A stretch of 64,000 bases of DNA from Anopheles merus (taxonomy: Eukaryota > Arthropoda > Insecta > Diptera > Culicidae): the NCBI RefSeq assembly GCF_017562075.2, contig NC_054081.1, positions 18,341,634 through 18,405,633 of the forward strand, given 5' to 3'. The position numbers were made by a program, and so were the translations under genes. The notes beneath the pieces were generated by a model. The model was not told where the DNA came from. It saw only the letters and a list, made by a program, of their open reading frames with translations, and ran no database searches. Below are positions 24,918-37,560 of the stretch, piece by piece (position 1 is the stretch's first letter; each line of letters starts with the position of its first letter).

Positions 24918-26224
24918 GCTCCCTCTCTCCCACGCTCCCTCTCTCTATCCCTTCTTCTTGTTGTATTTCTCTTTTCCGCAGCGGACTTGTTCTCGCTTTG
25001 GTAGGCACTCCGGTCATGTCATATTCCAAGCGCGTTCAGCCGGTTTTTCGGTAGTTGAAGACTGGAGAAGGACTTGGGGTCTTTTGGGGAGGAAGCAAAG
25101 GGAGACCTCACTGGTTGAATTCGACGCGCACACCTTCCGGATGTGAATGCATCACAGCAACGACACGTCATCGAAGTGTTGCTGGAGTCTGCAAAAAAGC
25201 TACACGCAACCGCCAAGAAACATTGAAATGCATCGCCGTGTTATGGAGGTGCCTAATCGCTGCCACCACCCGAAGGGCGGCTTCTTGTCATATACACACA
25301 CACACACACACACACACATACACACACACACACATGCACACCCTTAACGAGACGGTAAATGGGAAAATGGGGCACCATATAATACTTGGCACGTTTGGAT
25401 ACAGTGAGCGAAAGGGACTATGCGGCAAACCCGACTCATTGTACCCCACACATCCTGTTGATGGAGTGTGTGACGAGACTGTAGTAATTGGACTGACATA
25501 CCTGCCGTGATGACTAGACGAGCATGCACCCAATTCGTGATTAATAACCTTGCCACTAGCGATACATCATGTCCATTCCAGACGACATAAAGGAACTCAA
25601 ACTTTAGAAGAAGAGCTTGTTTGGATATCTAGATGCACTCTTGATGCTTCTAATGAATATATGAAACTGCATGTCGGCTGACCTAGACCTTCTTGATGGT
25701 TGGAAATGGAATGGCATAGGAAACCGTTATCGTGATCATCGAGTCAAGGTAGCTCCAAATGAAGGCAATAACGTTGTTCAACAGTATACGGATATCCTAT
25801 CGCTGTCGAAAACTGTTCGATTGGGAAAGTACGTTCAATTCCGGCTTGCCCGTCAATGCTGCTTTGGGGTCACGTGCGTTGGAAAACTTCCCGATCAAGC
25901 GTAACCCCACGGAATGCACGTACCAACCGGGTCATTCAAAGTGATGTCCTTGTCCACGTAGGTTTCGTGAGAAAATGGGCCACACGTTCGCGTGGACATT
26001 TTCGCGCTTCAAAAACCCCCAGAAACATCACGCTTCGTAACATAACGCTACATGATGCTTCAACGTATCGATTGCGATCGACGCAAAGCCTGCGCCTTGC
26101 GCTGGCGTAACTGTGTGCGCCTACTTCATGTATTTGTTTCGCTACCGACATGTGCATGTGGAATGAGGCAAGACGCCATCGGCATCTAAGCAATAACAGC
26201 AAGAAAAACAATAACAAAAACCAA
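24410..26224. repeat. Tandem duplication, copy 1 (1815 bp), abutting the obst-A 5' end
   Basis: This block is repeated directly and without spacer at 26225-28047. By eye the copies differ only in a T-run (near 24781), the (CT)n tract (24846-24951) and the (CA)n tract (25293-25336). Translated frames elsewhere in the block are identical in both copies. It starts 65 bp upstream of the obst-A ATG, so it should contain the obst-A transcription start and proximal promoter. No gene is recognised inside. Confidence 0.97.
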
Positions 26225-26672
26225 TGTGCTGTGTCCTACGTCGTATCACACTGTGGGACTTCGTTCACGCACGGCTCAAAATGCACGCGCTAACACAAAC
26301 ACACACTTTTGAGGGGAGCCGTGTAGCAAATCGGTACGCTGTGCGCTCGCTTAGCAGAAGGTTCAGGCACTTCCGAACACTTCAGTAGATTTGAATGGAC
26401 TATCCAGCGCAGGTGATAATACTCTTACTTTTGATGAATCCCTCCGAACGCCAAACGTCGAACGCCGGCGGGGGATGTGCCGCCTGTGTTGTGCCGTCGT
26501 GCTGTCGGTACAGGCCGGCGAATGGCGGGGAGAGCTTGGCAGCGCGAACGGCGTTCGGCCAGTCCGTTCACTCCACCGTGACTTGGGTACGGTGGTTTTT
26601 TTTCGGTTTGCGGTTTGCCGTTCTTCCATTTCGTTTGCTCATAGTTTCGTGGCTGCTTTTCGCTCTCTCTCC

Positions 26673-26738
<66 letters not shown>

Positions 26739-27109
26739 GCTCCCTCTCTCCCACGCTCCCTCTCTCTATCCCTTCTTCTTGTTGTATTTCTCTTTTCCGC
26801 AGCGGACTTGTTCTCGCTTTGGTAGGCACTCCGGTCATGTCATATTCCAAGCGCGTTCAGCCGGTTTTTCGGTAGTTGAAGACTGGAGAAGGACTTGGGG
26901 TCTTTTGGGGAGGAAGCAAAGGGAGACCTCACTGGTTGAATTCGACGCGCACACCTTCCGGATGTGAATGCATCACAGCAACGACACGTCATCGAAGTGT
27001 TGCTGGAGTCTGCAAAAAAGCTACACGCAACCGCCAAGAAACATTGAAATGCATCGCCGTGTTATGGAGGTGCCTAATCGCTGCCACCACCCGAAGGGCG
27101 GCTTCTTGT

Positions 27110-27146
<37 letters not shown>

Positions 27147-28047
27147 ACACACACACATGCACACCCTTAACGAGACGGTAAATGGGAAAATGGGGCACCA
27201 TATAATACTTGGCACGTTTGGATACAGTGAGCGAAAGGGACTATGCGGCAAACCCGACTCATTGTACCCCACACATCCTGTTGATGGAGTGTGTGACGAG
27301 ACTGTAGTAATTGGACTGACATACCTGCCGTGATGACTAGACGAGCATGCACCCAATTCGTGATTAATAACCTTGCCACTAGCGATACATCATGTCCATT
27401 CCAGACGACATAAAGGAACTCAAACTTTAGAAGAAGAGCTTGTTTGGATATCTAGATGCACTCTTGATGCTTCTAATGAATATATGAAACTGCATGTCGG
27501 CTGACCTAGACCTTCTTGATGGTTGGAAATGGAATGGCATAGGAAACCGTTATCGTGATCATCGAGTCAAGGTAGCTCCAAATGAAGGCAATAACGTTGT
27601 TCAACAGTATACGGATATCCTATCGCTGTCGAAAACTGTTCGATTGGGAAAGTACGTTCAATTCCGGCTTGCCCGTCAATGCTGCTTTGGGGTCACGTGC
27701 GTTGGAAAACTTCCCGATCAAGCGTAACCCCACGGAATGCACGTACCAACCGGGTCATTCAAAGTGATGTCCTTGTCCACGTAGGTTTCGTGAGAAAATG
27801 GGCCACACGTTCGCGTGGACATTTTCGCGCTTCAAAAACCCCCAGAAACATCACGCTTCGTAACATAACGCTACATGATGCTTCAACGTATCGATTGCGA
27901 TCGACGCAAAGCCTGCGCCTTGCGCTGGCGTAACTGTGTGCGCCTACTTCATGTATTTGTTTCGCTACCGACATGTGCATGTGGAATGAGGCAAGACGCC
28001 ATCGGCATCTAAGCAATAACAGCAAGAAAAACAATAACAAAAACCAA
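26225..28047. repeat. Tandem duplication, copy 2 (about 1823 bp)
   Basis: Second copy of 24410-26224. The offset grows from 1815 to 1821 to 1823 bp across the block, entirely at the T-run, (CT)n and (CA)n tracts. The last shared bases are AACAAAAACCAA at the right edge. The lack of visible substitutions suggests either a very recent duplication or conversion event, or two haplotypes joined in an assembly. Confidence 0.97.
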
Positions 28048-28932
28048 ACATTTCTCCATTGAAGCTAATGGATCTCCGAACGCATATTCGATTCTTTCCC
28101 GATCAACAAAAAAAAAACTAACAAACTTAAAAACCACCTACCCCACACGAGGGAGACATTGCACAGACACTAACAGTGCAAAGAGCACCCCACGCGTTTG
28201 CGTCTGTGTTGTAAGTGCACACAATTTGTCAACACCGCTCCAATGTGGTTTCCATGCCTAGGCTTCGGTGCCTAAGCAAACAAGCGTACGCGTAAGATCG
28301 CGTCCATTGAGATTGTGTAAATTATTGAGGAATTTCGTTGGGTGTGCGTTGTATACCATCCCAAACCATCGCACATCGTTTGTATTGTGGTTTGGGGGTT
28401 GTTGTTTTTTTTTTTGCAAGAGTTCGCGGTTGGTGGGTGGAGTAGATAAACACTCGTCATTTTTATCATCAAATTGCCCCCTCACGCCATTAGCCACAGG
28501 AGGCCGATTAATCTTCCAGAAGATCTTCTACCATGCTGTTTAGGACCACCAAGAACATCAGAAAGACATAGGACTTCGGGGATTGGTAACTATGGTTGTA
28601 TTCGTTTTGCTTTAACTAGAAATTGGCTAGAATGTATTTCCCAGTCCGTCCGGCGTTGGAATTCCATCAGCTCCTCGGCATCTCTGCATCACCTCCTGGT
28701 CCGTGAAACCTTTAGACTGCAACTTCTGCTCAACATTGTATCCGAGGTTGGTCGCTGACGTCACCTGGTATGGCGCGACAAGTACCGCTAGACCGAAAAT
28801 CCAGAACAATAGCTCGAACTTCGGCTGCCTTTCGGTTTGTCATGTTACGGGCGCCTCCCCTCTCCGAAAAGCAATCTCTCCTAACGGGACTCTGGCCGGT
28901 TCGAGTCCCGTTGCACACCAGCGCCCTTGTGC
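28048..28932. other. Spacer between the duplicated block and the DNAI3-like gene
   Basis: Contains the 3' flank of the minus-strand gene ending at 28933. A minus-strand open frame at about 28627-28840 has a hydrophobic stretch (ELLFWIFGLAVLVAPYQ) but no in-frame ATG. A sequence near 28895-28915 resembles a tRNA B-box but does not fold into a tRNA. No gene is called. Confidence 0.5.
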
Positions 28933-31900
28933 CTAGCCCGGCAAGTCCGGGCTGGGCTTGGGCACGTCGTCCATAAACGTGACCGAGCGGGCGCGCTGCA
29001 ACCCGACTGTCCGACGGCCCTCCGGGCTGCCATTCGTAACGGTGCTCGTCGTCTCGTCCCCGTTGGCCGGCCCGTCTCCGCAGCCGGCTGCCGAGCCGCG
29101 GGCCGTCTGCTTCGCCAGGTACGCCGCCAGATGCTCCAGGTTGCCGCGGTCGTCCGACAGCACCAGCTCGCGGCGTGCCCGTCCCTTCGCCACGATGCTC
29201 ACCACACTGTCCAGCTCAGCCGGCAGCCGGAAGTTGCGCAGCACCTCCTGCGCCTCCCAGCTGACGCGCGGGTAGTCGCTTAGCTCCTCGCGAAACCGAG
29301 CCCGGACCGTTTCCCGCAACCGGGCACCCTCCTCGGCCGGCGTCAGTGCCGCTCCCGGCGGTTGCGTTTTATCGCCCCCCTCGAGCGACTGCTGCACGCG
29401 CCGATAGTCTTCCGGGGCAGCGGCCACACTCTCGCCGATCGTTGCCCGCTTGCGCACGTCGTACCGGCGGCGCTCCCGCTCCGGGTGCATCTGCTTGGCG
29501 AGCAGCTCCGGGCTGAGGTGCCGCCGGGCCATCATGGTGCGGATGAGGGCCCGGTAGTAGCGCGACCGCCAGCGGCCCTCCAGCCGGCGGCTTAGGTCCA
29601 CCCGCTTTTCCGCGTCCCGTATCGCCTTCTTCTTCGCCTCCTCGATGGCCTGCCGGCGCAGGAAGTCGTCGTGCTCCTGCTTCTCCACCTCGAGCCGCTC
29701 GGCAAGCTCGCGGGCCTCCCGTTCGGCCTGCAGCTTCGCCTCGATCTGCTCCCGGTTCTGCTCGTAGTACCGCTGGACCCACGCGTCCTGGTCGTGCTTC
29801 CGGGCCAGCTCCGCCCGTATCAGCTGCCGAAAGCGCTTCCGCTCGCCCGGCCGCGGTTCGGCGAAGGCGGCCGGGATGCTGAGCAGCCGCACGTTGCAGC
29901 TGCCGTCGGCCACCGCCAGGTGGCGCTGGGGGATGCGGCGATGCTGTTGCTGCGTTACGATCGACAGCACGTTCGCGCCGAGGTTGAGTGTGACGCAGGC
30001 GGTGGACGTGTGTACTGCGGAGAGTGGAAGAGAAGAAATTAAAGGAAAGAGGTGGGAAGCAATGGCATCAACTGGAACATTCGGGAGATGGGTTGATAAT
30101 GGCGTAGAGTGTTTGAAAACAAAGGAGTTGAAGCTGTCTATTCTATATCGCTGACTGAGCATACAGGGTTTCAATAACTCAATTGAAATTAGAAATAAGC
30201 GGTCTAAAATTAATGCCGAAACTAGCCATTCAGACTTATCTGTCTACAGTCACGAGCTAATGCGTGCACCATGATGCAGTAAGGTCTCATTAGGTTTCAT
30301 TTGGTCTTAATAAGAATTAGGAATTAATCTAAAAGCATCTCCAAAATCCATCATTGAATCAGAATCACAAGCTTTCAGATTCATATAGCTCTAAATATTC
30401 ACAGATCTCGAACGATGCATGAATATCTAATGATTTAAAAATTGCTTTCTAAGGATTTCCCTAATTTGTAGCGCCAGATAAGTAAGTAAGTAAGTTTCTA
30501 AAGATTTTCTCTTTTTTCGCTTTTGATTAATGAATGTGGACCTAATGTGAATAGATTTTCAAATCTGTCTGCTCACAAAGGAACACGTCTCATGGATGCT
30601 CATAATTCTCATGGATGCTCGGACCCTGGCTGTAGCTTCCCATTCATGTAGACATCCATTCTCTGACAGGCCTGGTTTCATCTGATCCAGCCATCGACCT
30701 CGCTTTGCTGCTCCTGCGCCTCGTGCCTAACTGAAGATCGCTGTAGAACCCATTAATTCTTAGTGGGGCATGAGTCCAGTGTGCTCATAACATGCCTCAA
30801 CCATCGTATCCCTATCAATGTTGTTTGTTTTTAGAAAATAGTCCTTATCAATGTTGTTTTTTGCTGTGGTTCTTGGTTCTCGTTCCATCAGAAATCATAT
30901 TTACGCGAGACCCCGAGCTATGTACAGATATGATGCTTTAGATATTCAATGATTAGTTTTAAAGGATGCTCTCTTTAGAGATTCTTAAATCTTTGGGGAT
31001 TTGATTCGAGATCTGAATCACTCAGCACTGAAGATTCATTGGAATGAATCTTTACGAAAGACTCATCCTCATCCTAGCCATCAATTCCTGGGCTGAAGAA
31101 TCGCGAGGATGTCCTGCAACGGATCTTGGAGCACCTCATGAGCAAGCGACCTGCAGACAGTGCAGTTAGTTAAGTCTCCGAAAAGCTCGAACAAAGCAAC
31201 AACAACAGCAACAACAAAATGGCCAATGGTCGTACTTTGTAGATCCCAAATCTCCAGATCACCGTTCGCCAGCCCGACATAGAACACGGACGGCCGGTCG
31301 AGACTCCAGACGCAGGTAGTCACGGGTGCCGGTTTCGGGCGCCAGAAGATGGGCGACTGGCGGCAATCGGCCGTCCAGAGGGCGAGCACGGTGCCGCCCG
31401 CGGTCAGCAGCACGTCCGGCACGAACGGGTTGCGCACGATTGCCACCAGCGGCCCGTCGTGTACCGCGGCGAAGGTGTCCTGGTCGCGCACCGGCTCCTC
31501 GTTCACGATCGCACCCTGATCGAACTCGTACCCGTCCCACTTGCCCCAGAACAGCCCACCGAGCAGGGTGCCGGCAATGAACGCCTGGTGGCAGATGACC
31601 GGTGGCAGCTGGAAGCCGCCGACCCCGCCGCCCGCCCGGAGCGATATCGGCTGTTCGTCGAGCGCCAGCGCCACGAGCGGCAGCTCGCACCGCACCCGAT
31701 AGGTCGGGTGGAACACGTGGTTGAGCCGGGCCAGCCCACGCGTCGTAGGCTCACCGGCGATGGTGGCGGCGGCGGGGGCGGTGCTGTTGATGGCTGTGCC
31801 GGTGAGGCCGGCGGGCAAAGCGCCAACACTCTCCGCCTCGCCGACGCCCTTCTCGTTGTCGTGCGCGTGTGCCGACAGTGCCGCCGGGACGGGCAGGTCC

Positions 31901-34026
31901 AGATTCCAGAGCGACACGGTACCGTCCAGGGCGCCCGTCAGCAGGAATCGCCCCGCACCGTCCTCGGCACCGTTGGCGCGCAGCTGCCCGGTCGGGGCGC
32001 AGTGGTAGTTCTGTGGCAGCCAGCGGATCACGGTGATCGGTTTGCGTGCCGACCGCTCGAGGGCACTGATGACGGCCGGGCGCACGTGCCACGGCGTTTC
32101 CGGCGCTTCCGCGCCGTGCACGATGCCGGCCGGGCCGCTAGGGCTGGCCGCTGGGCCACGGGCCAGCAGGCGGCTGGTGCTGTTGGCGTTGCCGAGCAGC
32201 GACTTGATCTCGCTGCGGTACTGCTCCGGCGTTGGATGCTGTCCGTGGTGTCTCGCGGGCTCGCGGCCGCTCGTTCGCGGCCCGATGTGTTCCAGCTGGG
32301 CGTCCGTCAGCTCCCAGATCGCGAGCTGGCCGCTGGACAGGCCGCCCACCAGCAGGCGGCCGTCGTAAGGACAGAAGGACAGTGCCGTCACTTCGCGGGG
32401 CGAATCGAACCACAGCCGCGGCACGAGCGATTCCTCGAAGCTCCACCCCAGCACGGGACACTTCTCGAAGACGAGCCGGTTGACGGCGTCCTCGCGGCCC
32501 GCCGGTCCGACCGTCGCACCCGTCGGTACGGTGCGCTTGCCAACGACTCCCTCCAGCTCGGGCGAACTGGCCGCTCCCGGCACCGCCATCTGCACGCTCG
32601 GGATGTGATGGACGTAGGCGGCGACGAACGTGCCCGCCAGCTGCGGATGCCACTCGATCGCAGACACGTGCCGGTTGGCGCAGGTCGACCGGTCCATGAA
32701 GCACATCGTTTCCTCGACCGCGGGCGTCTCGTACTTGGCGATGGACCGGTGGCGCGAGATGATGGGATAGTCGTTCCGGTACATGTCGATCTGGTTAAAC
32801 TCCAGCGTCTGCAGCAGCTGCTCGACGTGGCTGCTGGGGCACACGGCGGCCGGTGGGCTGGTGGCGGGAGCGCTCGCCGGTGCGCCGGTGCCCACCGACG
32901 CCAGCTGCGGTTCGCTCCCGATCTCGTACAGATACTGCGACCAGGCGTTGGTCGGAAAGGTGGGATCGGTCTGCTGGAACTTGTGCACCTTCTCCGGCCG
33001 CAGCTGCACCCCGAAGTCGATCGATTTGCGCACAATGTTGTGGAAGGCGGTCTTCGGGACCAGCTCCACGTAGCCGTCGCGGGCGTCCGCCACCAGGCGC
33101 AGCTGAAACCGGTACGAGCTGGCGCGCTGCGCCGGAAAGATGCTCTGCGACTCCACGTTCACCACGTTCGTGCGCTTGAGCGGGATGAAGTTTTCCACGT
33201 CCTGCTCGCTGCCGCGCGTCTGCCAGCGGCGGGCCTTCTTGCGCATTGCGGCCGCCGCCGAGAGCCGCTCCACCAGCTCCAGCCGGCGGATTAGCTCGCG
33301 GGCCTCGCGCGTCTCCTTGTGGTCGGTGAAGACGGCGAACAGGTCCTCCTCCTCGGTGCTCTGGTCGGGCAGGTAGCCCACCAGTATCATCCGGCCCGGT
33401 TCCATGTCCTTGAGCTTGTCCTTCAGCTGGCGCTGCACTTTCGTCTTCCCCGGCAGCTGGTCCTCCAGCATCTCCTTCTTGATCTCCTTCCACGGGTGCT
33501 CCACGCTGACGGCGGTACCGATCTCCATCCCCAGCTCGGCCTGCAGATCGGGGCTGAGCAGGAATGTGAGTGAGCGATTTAAAGATGCCTTCCCAACACG
33601 TCGACCCCACAACCCATCATCCCCCTACCTGATTACCAAGCGCGAGCATTTCGGAAAGCTGTGCAGCTTCTGGCGGGCATCGTTTTCCTCGAACCCGAAT
33701 ATCATCGACACCTCCTCGTCGTCCGGTTCGAAGTTGTGCTTCGAATAGGTGTCACTCTTCGCCTCGTTCGACGAGGAGGACTTCAGCTGGGCCACACCTT
33801 TCCCGGCCAGTTTGAATGCGGATGGTTTCCGACGTGCAGCTAACAAATTCCTTGCAACTCATGCAAGTTTAGCAGCTTTATTTGCTGCAAAAACACAACG
33901 GTATGGATGCAAACAGACTACGAATGTAGTTTCGGGTCGAACAAAAGCAAACAAGTGAGCTAAACAAGTGTTACCATGGAAAAGGGTAAAACAGACATCA
34001 ACGTTCGCCGGCGCAACGGTTGCCAT
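28933..34026 (-). CDS. Axonemal dynein intermediate chain, DNAI3/WDR63-like (IC140 class)
   Basis: Four exons on the minus strand give an uninterrupted 1220-residue frame: 34026-33975, 33839-33629, 33553-31236 and 30014-28933. The match to what I know of WDR63/DNAI3, an intermediate chain of the I1/f inner dynein arm of cilia and sperm flagella, is regional. There is a basic N-terminus, then an acidic EPDDEEVSMIFG stretch, then SPDLQAELG and HPWKEIKKE. Next come WD-type blades (SAIEWHPQLAGTFVAA, LSFCPYDGRLLVGGLSSGQLAIW, GALDGTVSLWNLD, VWSLDRPSVFYVGLANGDLEIWDL). The C-terminus is a Lys/Arg/Glu-rich coiled coil (KRFRQLIRAELARKHDQDAW onward). It is longer than vertebrate forms (about 890 residues) through Pro/Ala/Gly-rich inserts and an extended tail. 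Exon 1, which starts at a good Kozak ACCATGGCA, is the least certain part. Confidence 0.85.
30015..31235 (-). other. Last intron of the DNAI3-like gene
   Basis: 1221-bp intron in phase 1, with a GTACGA donor (31235 downward) and a CTCTCCGCAG acceptor. It holds AT-rich DNA and, at about 30620-30815, a degraded non-LTR retrotransposon-like fragment. Confidence 0.65.
30620..30815 (-). mobile_element. Degraded RTE-type non-LTR retrotransposon fragment
   Basis: On the minus strand, broken frames recall the C-terminal end of RTE-like reverse transcriptase proteins: a WL.HVM motif, then a stop or frameshift, then a basic stretch ending near DGWI. It is short and frame-broken, and was identified only by this remembered pattern. 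Confidence 0.4.
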
Positions 34027-36715
34027 GGTACCAACCCGCAAAAGCTCACTTTCATCGCGATTTACGACCAAGCGAAAATAAAAATTATACCATTTGTATG
34101 GGGCGAACACACACACACACACACACACAAATTATGGTGGCTGACTATGGATGGGAAGATTATGGTTCTAACTTCTGTTTTGCTCTTGCTCACAGACGAT
34201 GGTGTCCCGTCGCATTCTCACCATGTTATAGGCGCAAAGCTGTGGTTGTTGCTGCTCTTTCTCGCACGTGAGGAAGTTTTCTTTCTCCTTGTTATTCCCA
34301 TGTGTGGCATTGGCTGCGAACGATCATCATCCTCCTGATCCGTTAGTTAATTAAAGGCAAATTGTTAGAAGCAATGGATGTGGCACACCCAATGCTGCGC
34401 AAATTCGTGCACGTTTATGTACCACACCGTACGGACAACGTTTTGTGACTAGCACAACACAATTTAGCAACACAGCACGGCCATTGATCCTAAATTTAAA
34501 AAAAACCTAAAGCACATGTATGATGTTGTGTGTAGATTTGGAACATTTTATACGGACGAGCAACAATTAAATGCCGCATATTGTATACCCATTAAACTAA
34601 ACAGCAGAATACATTTTAAACGTCATTCTGCTGCTCTATTCGACATGCACACAGACTCATTGAACGCAGACGAGTTCGATTCTCATCCGGACCATTCCTC
34701 AGGTATGAAGAACTGACTATCCGATAACGTGGTTTAAGTAAGGTAAAGAAGCCGTTACAGCCCGGTCTACAGTATTGGAGGGATGCAAGATCACCCGTAC
34801 AGCAAAGAGATTAGGAAGATGGCAGGGAGCTGTGGGGTCTTATCGGCCACGGGCTGCAATCGACCAAGTGGTTCCATGGAGCGCTGGTATGTTTTCAGCG
34901 AGTGCGCTAGGTAGTTCGGCAGGTGCCAATCCGACCCGTGGGTGCAACGAGTTCAACACGACACAAATGAACTGGATCGTTTACGGATGGTTCTGACAGA
35001 GAAGGATTACGAAGGATCCTTTCCTCGGGGCCTCACGCGGCCGCTTAGTTTGTGTACTGCTTAATCCGCCCCTGCACCCACTTCACTATTGTTTGCCTTA
35101 AGGCTTACGGCAAATACAGTTTACATTTGTTATTCTAAACTATGCTAGCATTATTGAACAGGGGAAAAAAGGAAAAGGAATGGGAAGGAAAGCAGGGGAA
35201 AGAGAGTAAATAAATGGGGGGCTAACAAGAGCGGAAGGGAGCGGAGGAGCAGGAAGGGTGATAGTCGAAGAGGTGAGATGAGAAGATGAAGGCAGGGATT
35301 GCGTGTAGCAGCGTTCATTGTTCCGAAGCGACGATGGATTTTAAAAAATGGGGGACGAGAGCGAAGCGAACTGGAGGGAGCATACAGGAGCAGGGAGAAC
35401 ATACAGGAAGGGAGCAACATGCATTTTTTTGTAAGTCGATGTTCTTCCTTCTGTATTGTCCACATTGTCCACATCAATCTTATGAGGTGCGGATCGTACA
35501 AAGCTTCTTCATCTTTTTCTTATTTGACACATTAACCATTGCTTTTCTGCCTGCCTCAGCCCCTCCTTTCTTCTTTTCCGCCCAACGACCTACGCGGTCA
35601 TGCCGGATAGTTAACCGTTGCTACGAGAGACGGTCCATACGAGGCTTGAACCCATGGTGAGCATGTTGTTAAGTCATGCGAGTTGACGTGACCTGTTAGT
35701 AATTGGTTTACCCCTAGCGTGATAGGCAGTCCTGGGCCACTAGGATCAAACGGGGCTTGAACGCAGGACGGTCATGTTGTTGTGTTGTGTTCGGGCAGCA
35801 CTACAACGAGGGGCAGCCGAATCCAGCCAAGCCATCCATATAATGCGGGGACGCGTGGAGCAGCTTGGTGCGTGAAAGGACCGGCTGCATCACCGGCATT
35901 TCAGGCTCCCCGGGGCCGGATGCCACAGCCAATCCCCGAGCGCAGCCGCAGCGCCATCGGCCAGCATAAGCGCCAACATAAACGTCACTTATGCATGCTG
36001 TGTCAATGGCGAGTGTAGCGACGGGCTAGAACACAACTCTCTATGCCACCCTCCAGACGGCGATATGACCGCGCTGTACCATCCGCAACGATGATGCGTC
36101 TTCTGCGAATGCGAGAGAAGTAACGATCTCGGCAACGAGAAGCGCGCACCAGCCAAGGTGAGGCGGGGCCCTTTTCCGATAGGCAAGGGAGATGTTCCTT
36201 TTTCTCGTCCGAAGAGGAGGCCCCGTTAATTAGGAAGATGACGGTACAACATGGTGTTAAATCCCTACCTTCCCCATTGGGTGGGAAGGAAAGAGGGTGG
36301 GGGGGGGGATTGGAGGGATTGTGCATTATTGAATAAAAACATGGAAAGACAATATGTATTGAATGATATCATCCCTCACTGGAATATATGGTATTCCATT
36401 AACTTAAACTAAACACTGGTATGCTGTGCGTGATAGTGCATTGATTATATTATTATTATTATTTTTGCTCAAGCGCAACTAACTGTACTAACAAACAATT
36501 TCAACCCCGTACGAAACATTTATTCAATCGAACCAGCAAATAGCTCGAACGGTAAATCGATTCATACATCCACACGACAACTTGCGCGTTGATCAAATCC
36601 AGATTCGAACGACGACTGTAGGCAACGCGCAATGCATCAGCAGCCAAAAAAACGGGAAGAAAAAAAAGAATAACCCTAAGTCAAGCGCGCTCACACAAGG
36701 TCAAGCATTCGCCAA
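34027..36715. other. Upstream region of the DNAI3-like gene
   Basis: About 2.7 kb with a (CA)n run near 34108-34129 and reversed SINE-like fragments at 35565-35795. A weakly similar piece lies near 34665-34760. No gene is supportable. Confidence 0.5.
35565..35795 (-). mobile_element. Two adjacent reversed SINE200-like fragments
   Basis: Around 35640-35690 and again around 35745-35790 the reverse complement of the SINE core seen at 160-350 appears: GGCTTGAACCC or GGCTTGAACG, followed by a CATGTTGTT motif. A TTCTTCTTTT stretch near 35568 would be the complemented AAGAAG tail of the first. Confidence 0.55.
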
Positions 36716-37013
36716 TAGTGATGGGCAAAACGGCTCCGAAGCCGGAGCCGGCTTCGCACCAACGGCTCCGCTCCAACGGCTCCGGAGCAGGTTTTAACAC
36801 AAAGGACCAAAAGAACTTTTTCAATGAAGTTTCAATCGAGGAAATCCGTAAATAGCGGAGTAGGTCATGTTTAAAAGAATTTATTAAAAAAAAAACATCG
36901 ATTAGTTTCGAATATTGTTAAGAAAGACGAGACTAACGAATGCTACACAACGTCATGCATGTCAATACTGCAATCATATCGTGTGTTGGCTTCCACACGT
37001 GCGAGAATATATA

Positions 37014-37392
37014 CAGGCGTCCCCCGAGTTACGACCCCCTCGAGTTACGACGATTCGCAGATACGACGATTTTGATTTTGACAGTGAAAAGTTGTCATCG
37101 AGCAGAAATTGATGTATATTTTTGAATTTCTGAGCCGTTACACACAAATTTCCAAAGATTCCACAACTACCTGATATTGAATATCTATATTGTGTAAACG
37201 ACTTTTTGTGTAAAATTAATACATTATCGAACATTGTTTCAAATAAAAAATACGATATCATAGATTTTGACTCTTCAACTTCGGTTATAAACTTTACATA
37301 GACAGATATTCGACATACAACTTTTTCGACTTACGCCTTGCGTTGGGACTTTTTTTCGGTCCCAAATACAGTCGTATCTCGGGGGACACCTG
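37014..37392. mobile_element. Pogo/Tigger-like MITE inserted in a hAT-like element
   Basis: 379 bp, flanked by TA (37012-37013 and 37393-37394). Terminal inverted repeats are CAGGCGTCCCCCGAGTTACG and, complemented on the right, CAGGTGTCCCCCGAGATACG. The related uninterrupted sequence at 42262-42290 lacks this insert (GCGAGAAGATAGATTCG), which acts as an empty site and confirms the insertion. Confidence 0.85.
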
Positions 37393-37560
37393 TATTCGTT
37401 TTTTTATTAAGCTATTATACAATGATGTCTCTATTGAACCGTTAGTGCGAAGCCGTTGGTCCGGAGCCGTTGATTCGTCGCCGGCTCCGGAACGGTGGGC
37501 CCGAAGCCGGCTCCGCAGCCGTTGGAACGGAGCAGTGAGTGCAGAGCTGTTAGTCCGGTG

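Noticed and set aside
24823..25029. Ser/Leu- or Arg/Glu-rich frames in both duplicated blocks
   Set aside because: They are produced by the (CT)n microsatellite and change frame between copies at the T-run.
28895..28930. tRNA-like B-box (GGTTCGAGTCCC)
   Set aside because: No matching A-box, anticodon arm or acceptor stem could be drawn around it; the T-stem pairs poorly.
31459..33294. A 611-codon open frame on the plus strand
   Set aside because: It lies antisense to the conserved DNAI3-like exon. Its Arg/Pro/Ala-rich translation and the high GC at third positions of the real gene explain it as a shadow frame.
33859..34128. An 89-codon minus-strand frame as a separate gene
   Set aside because: Only its ATG-containing first 17 codons fit as exon 1 of the DNAI3-like gene; the rest is intron and its upstream part is a (CA)n run.
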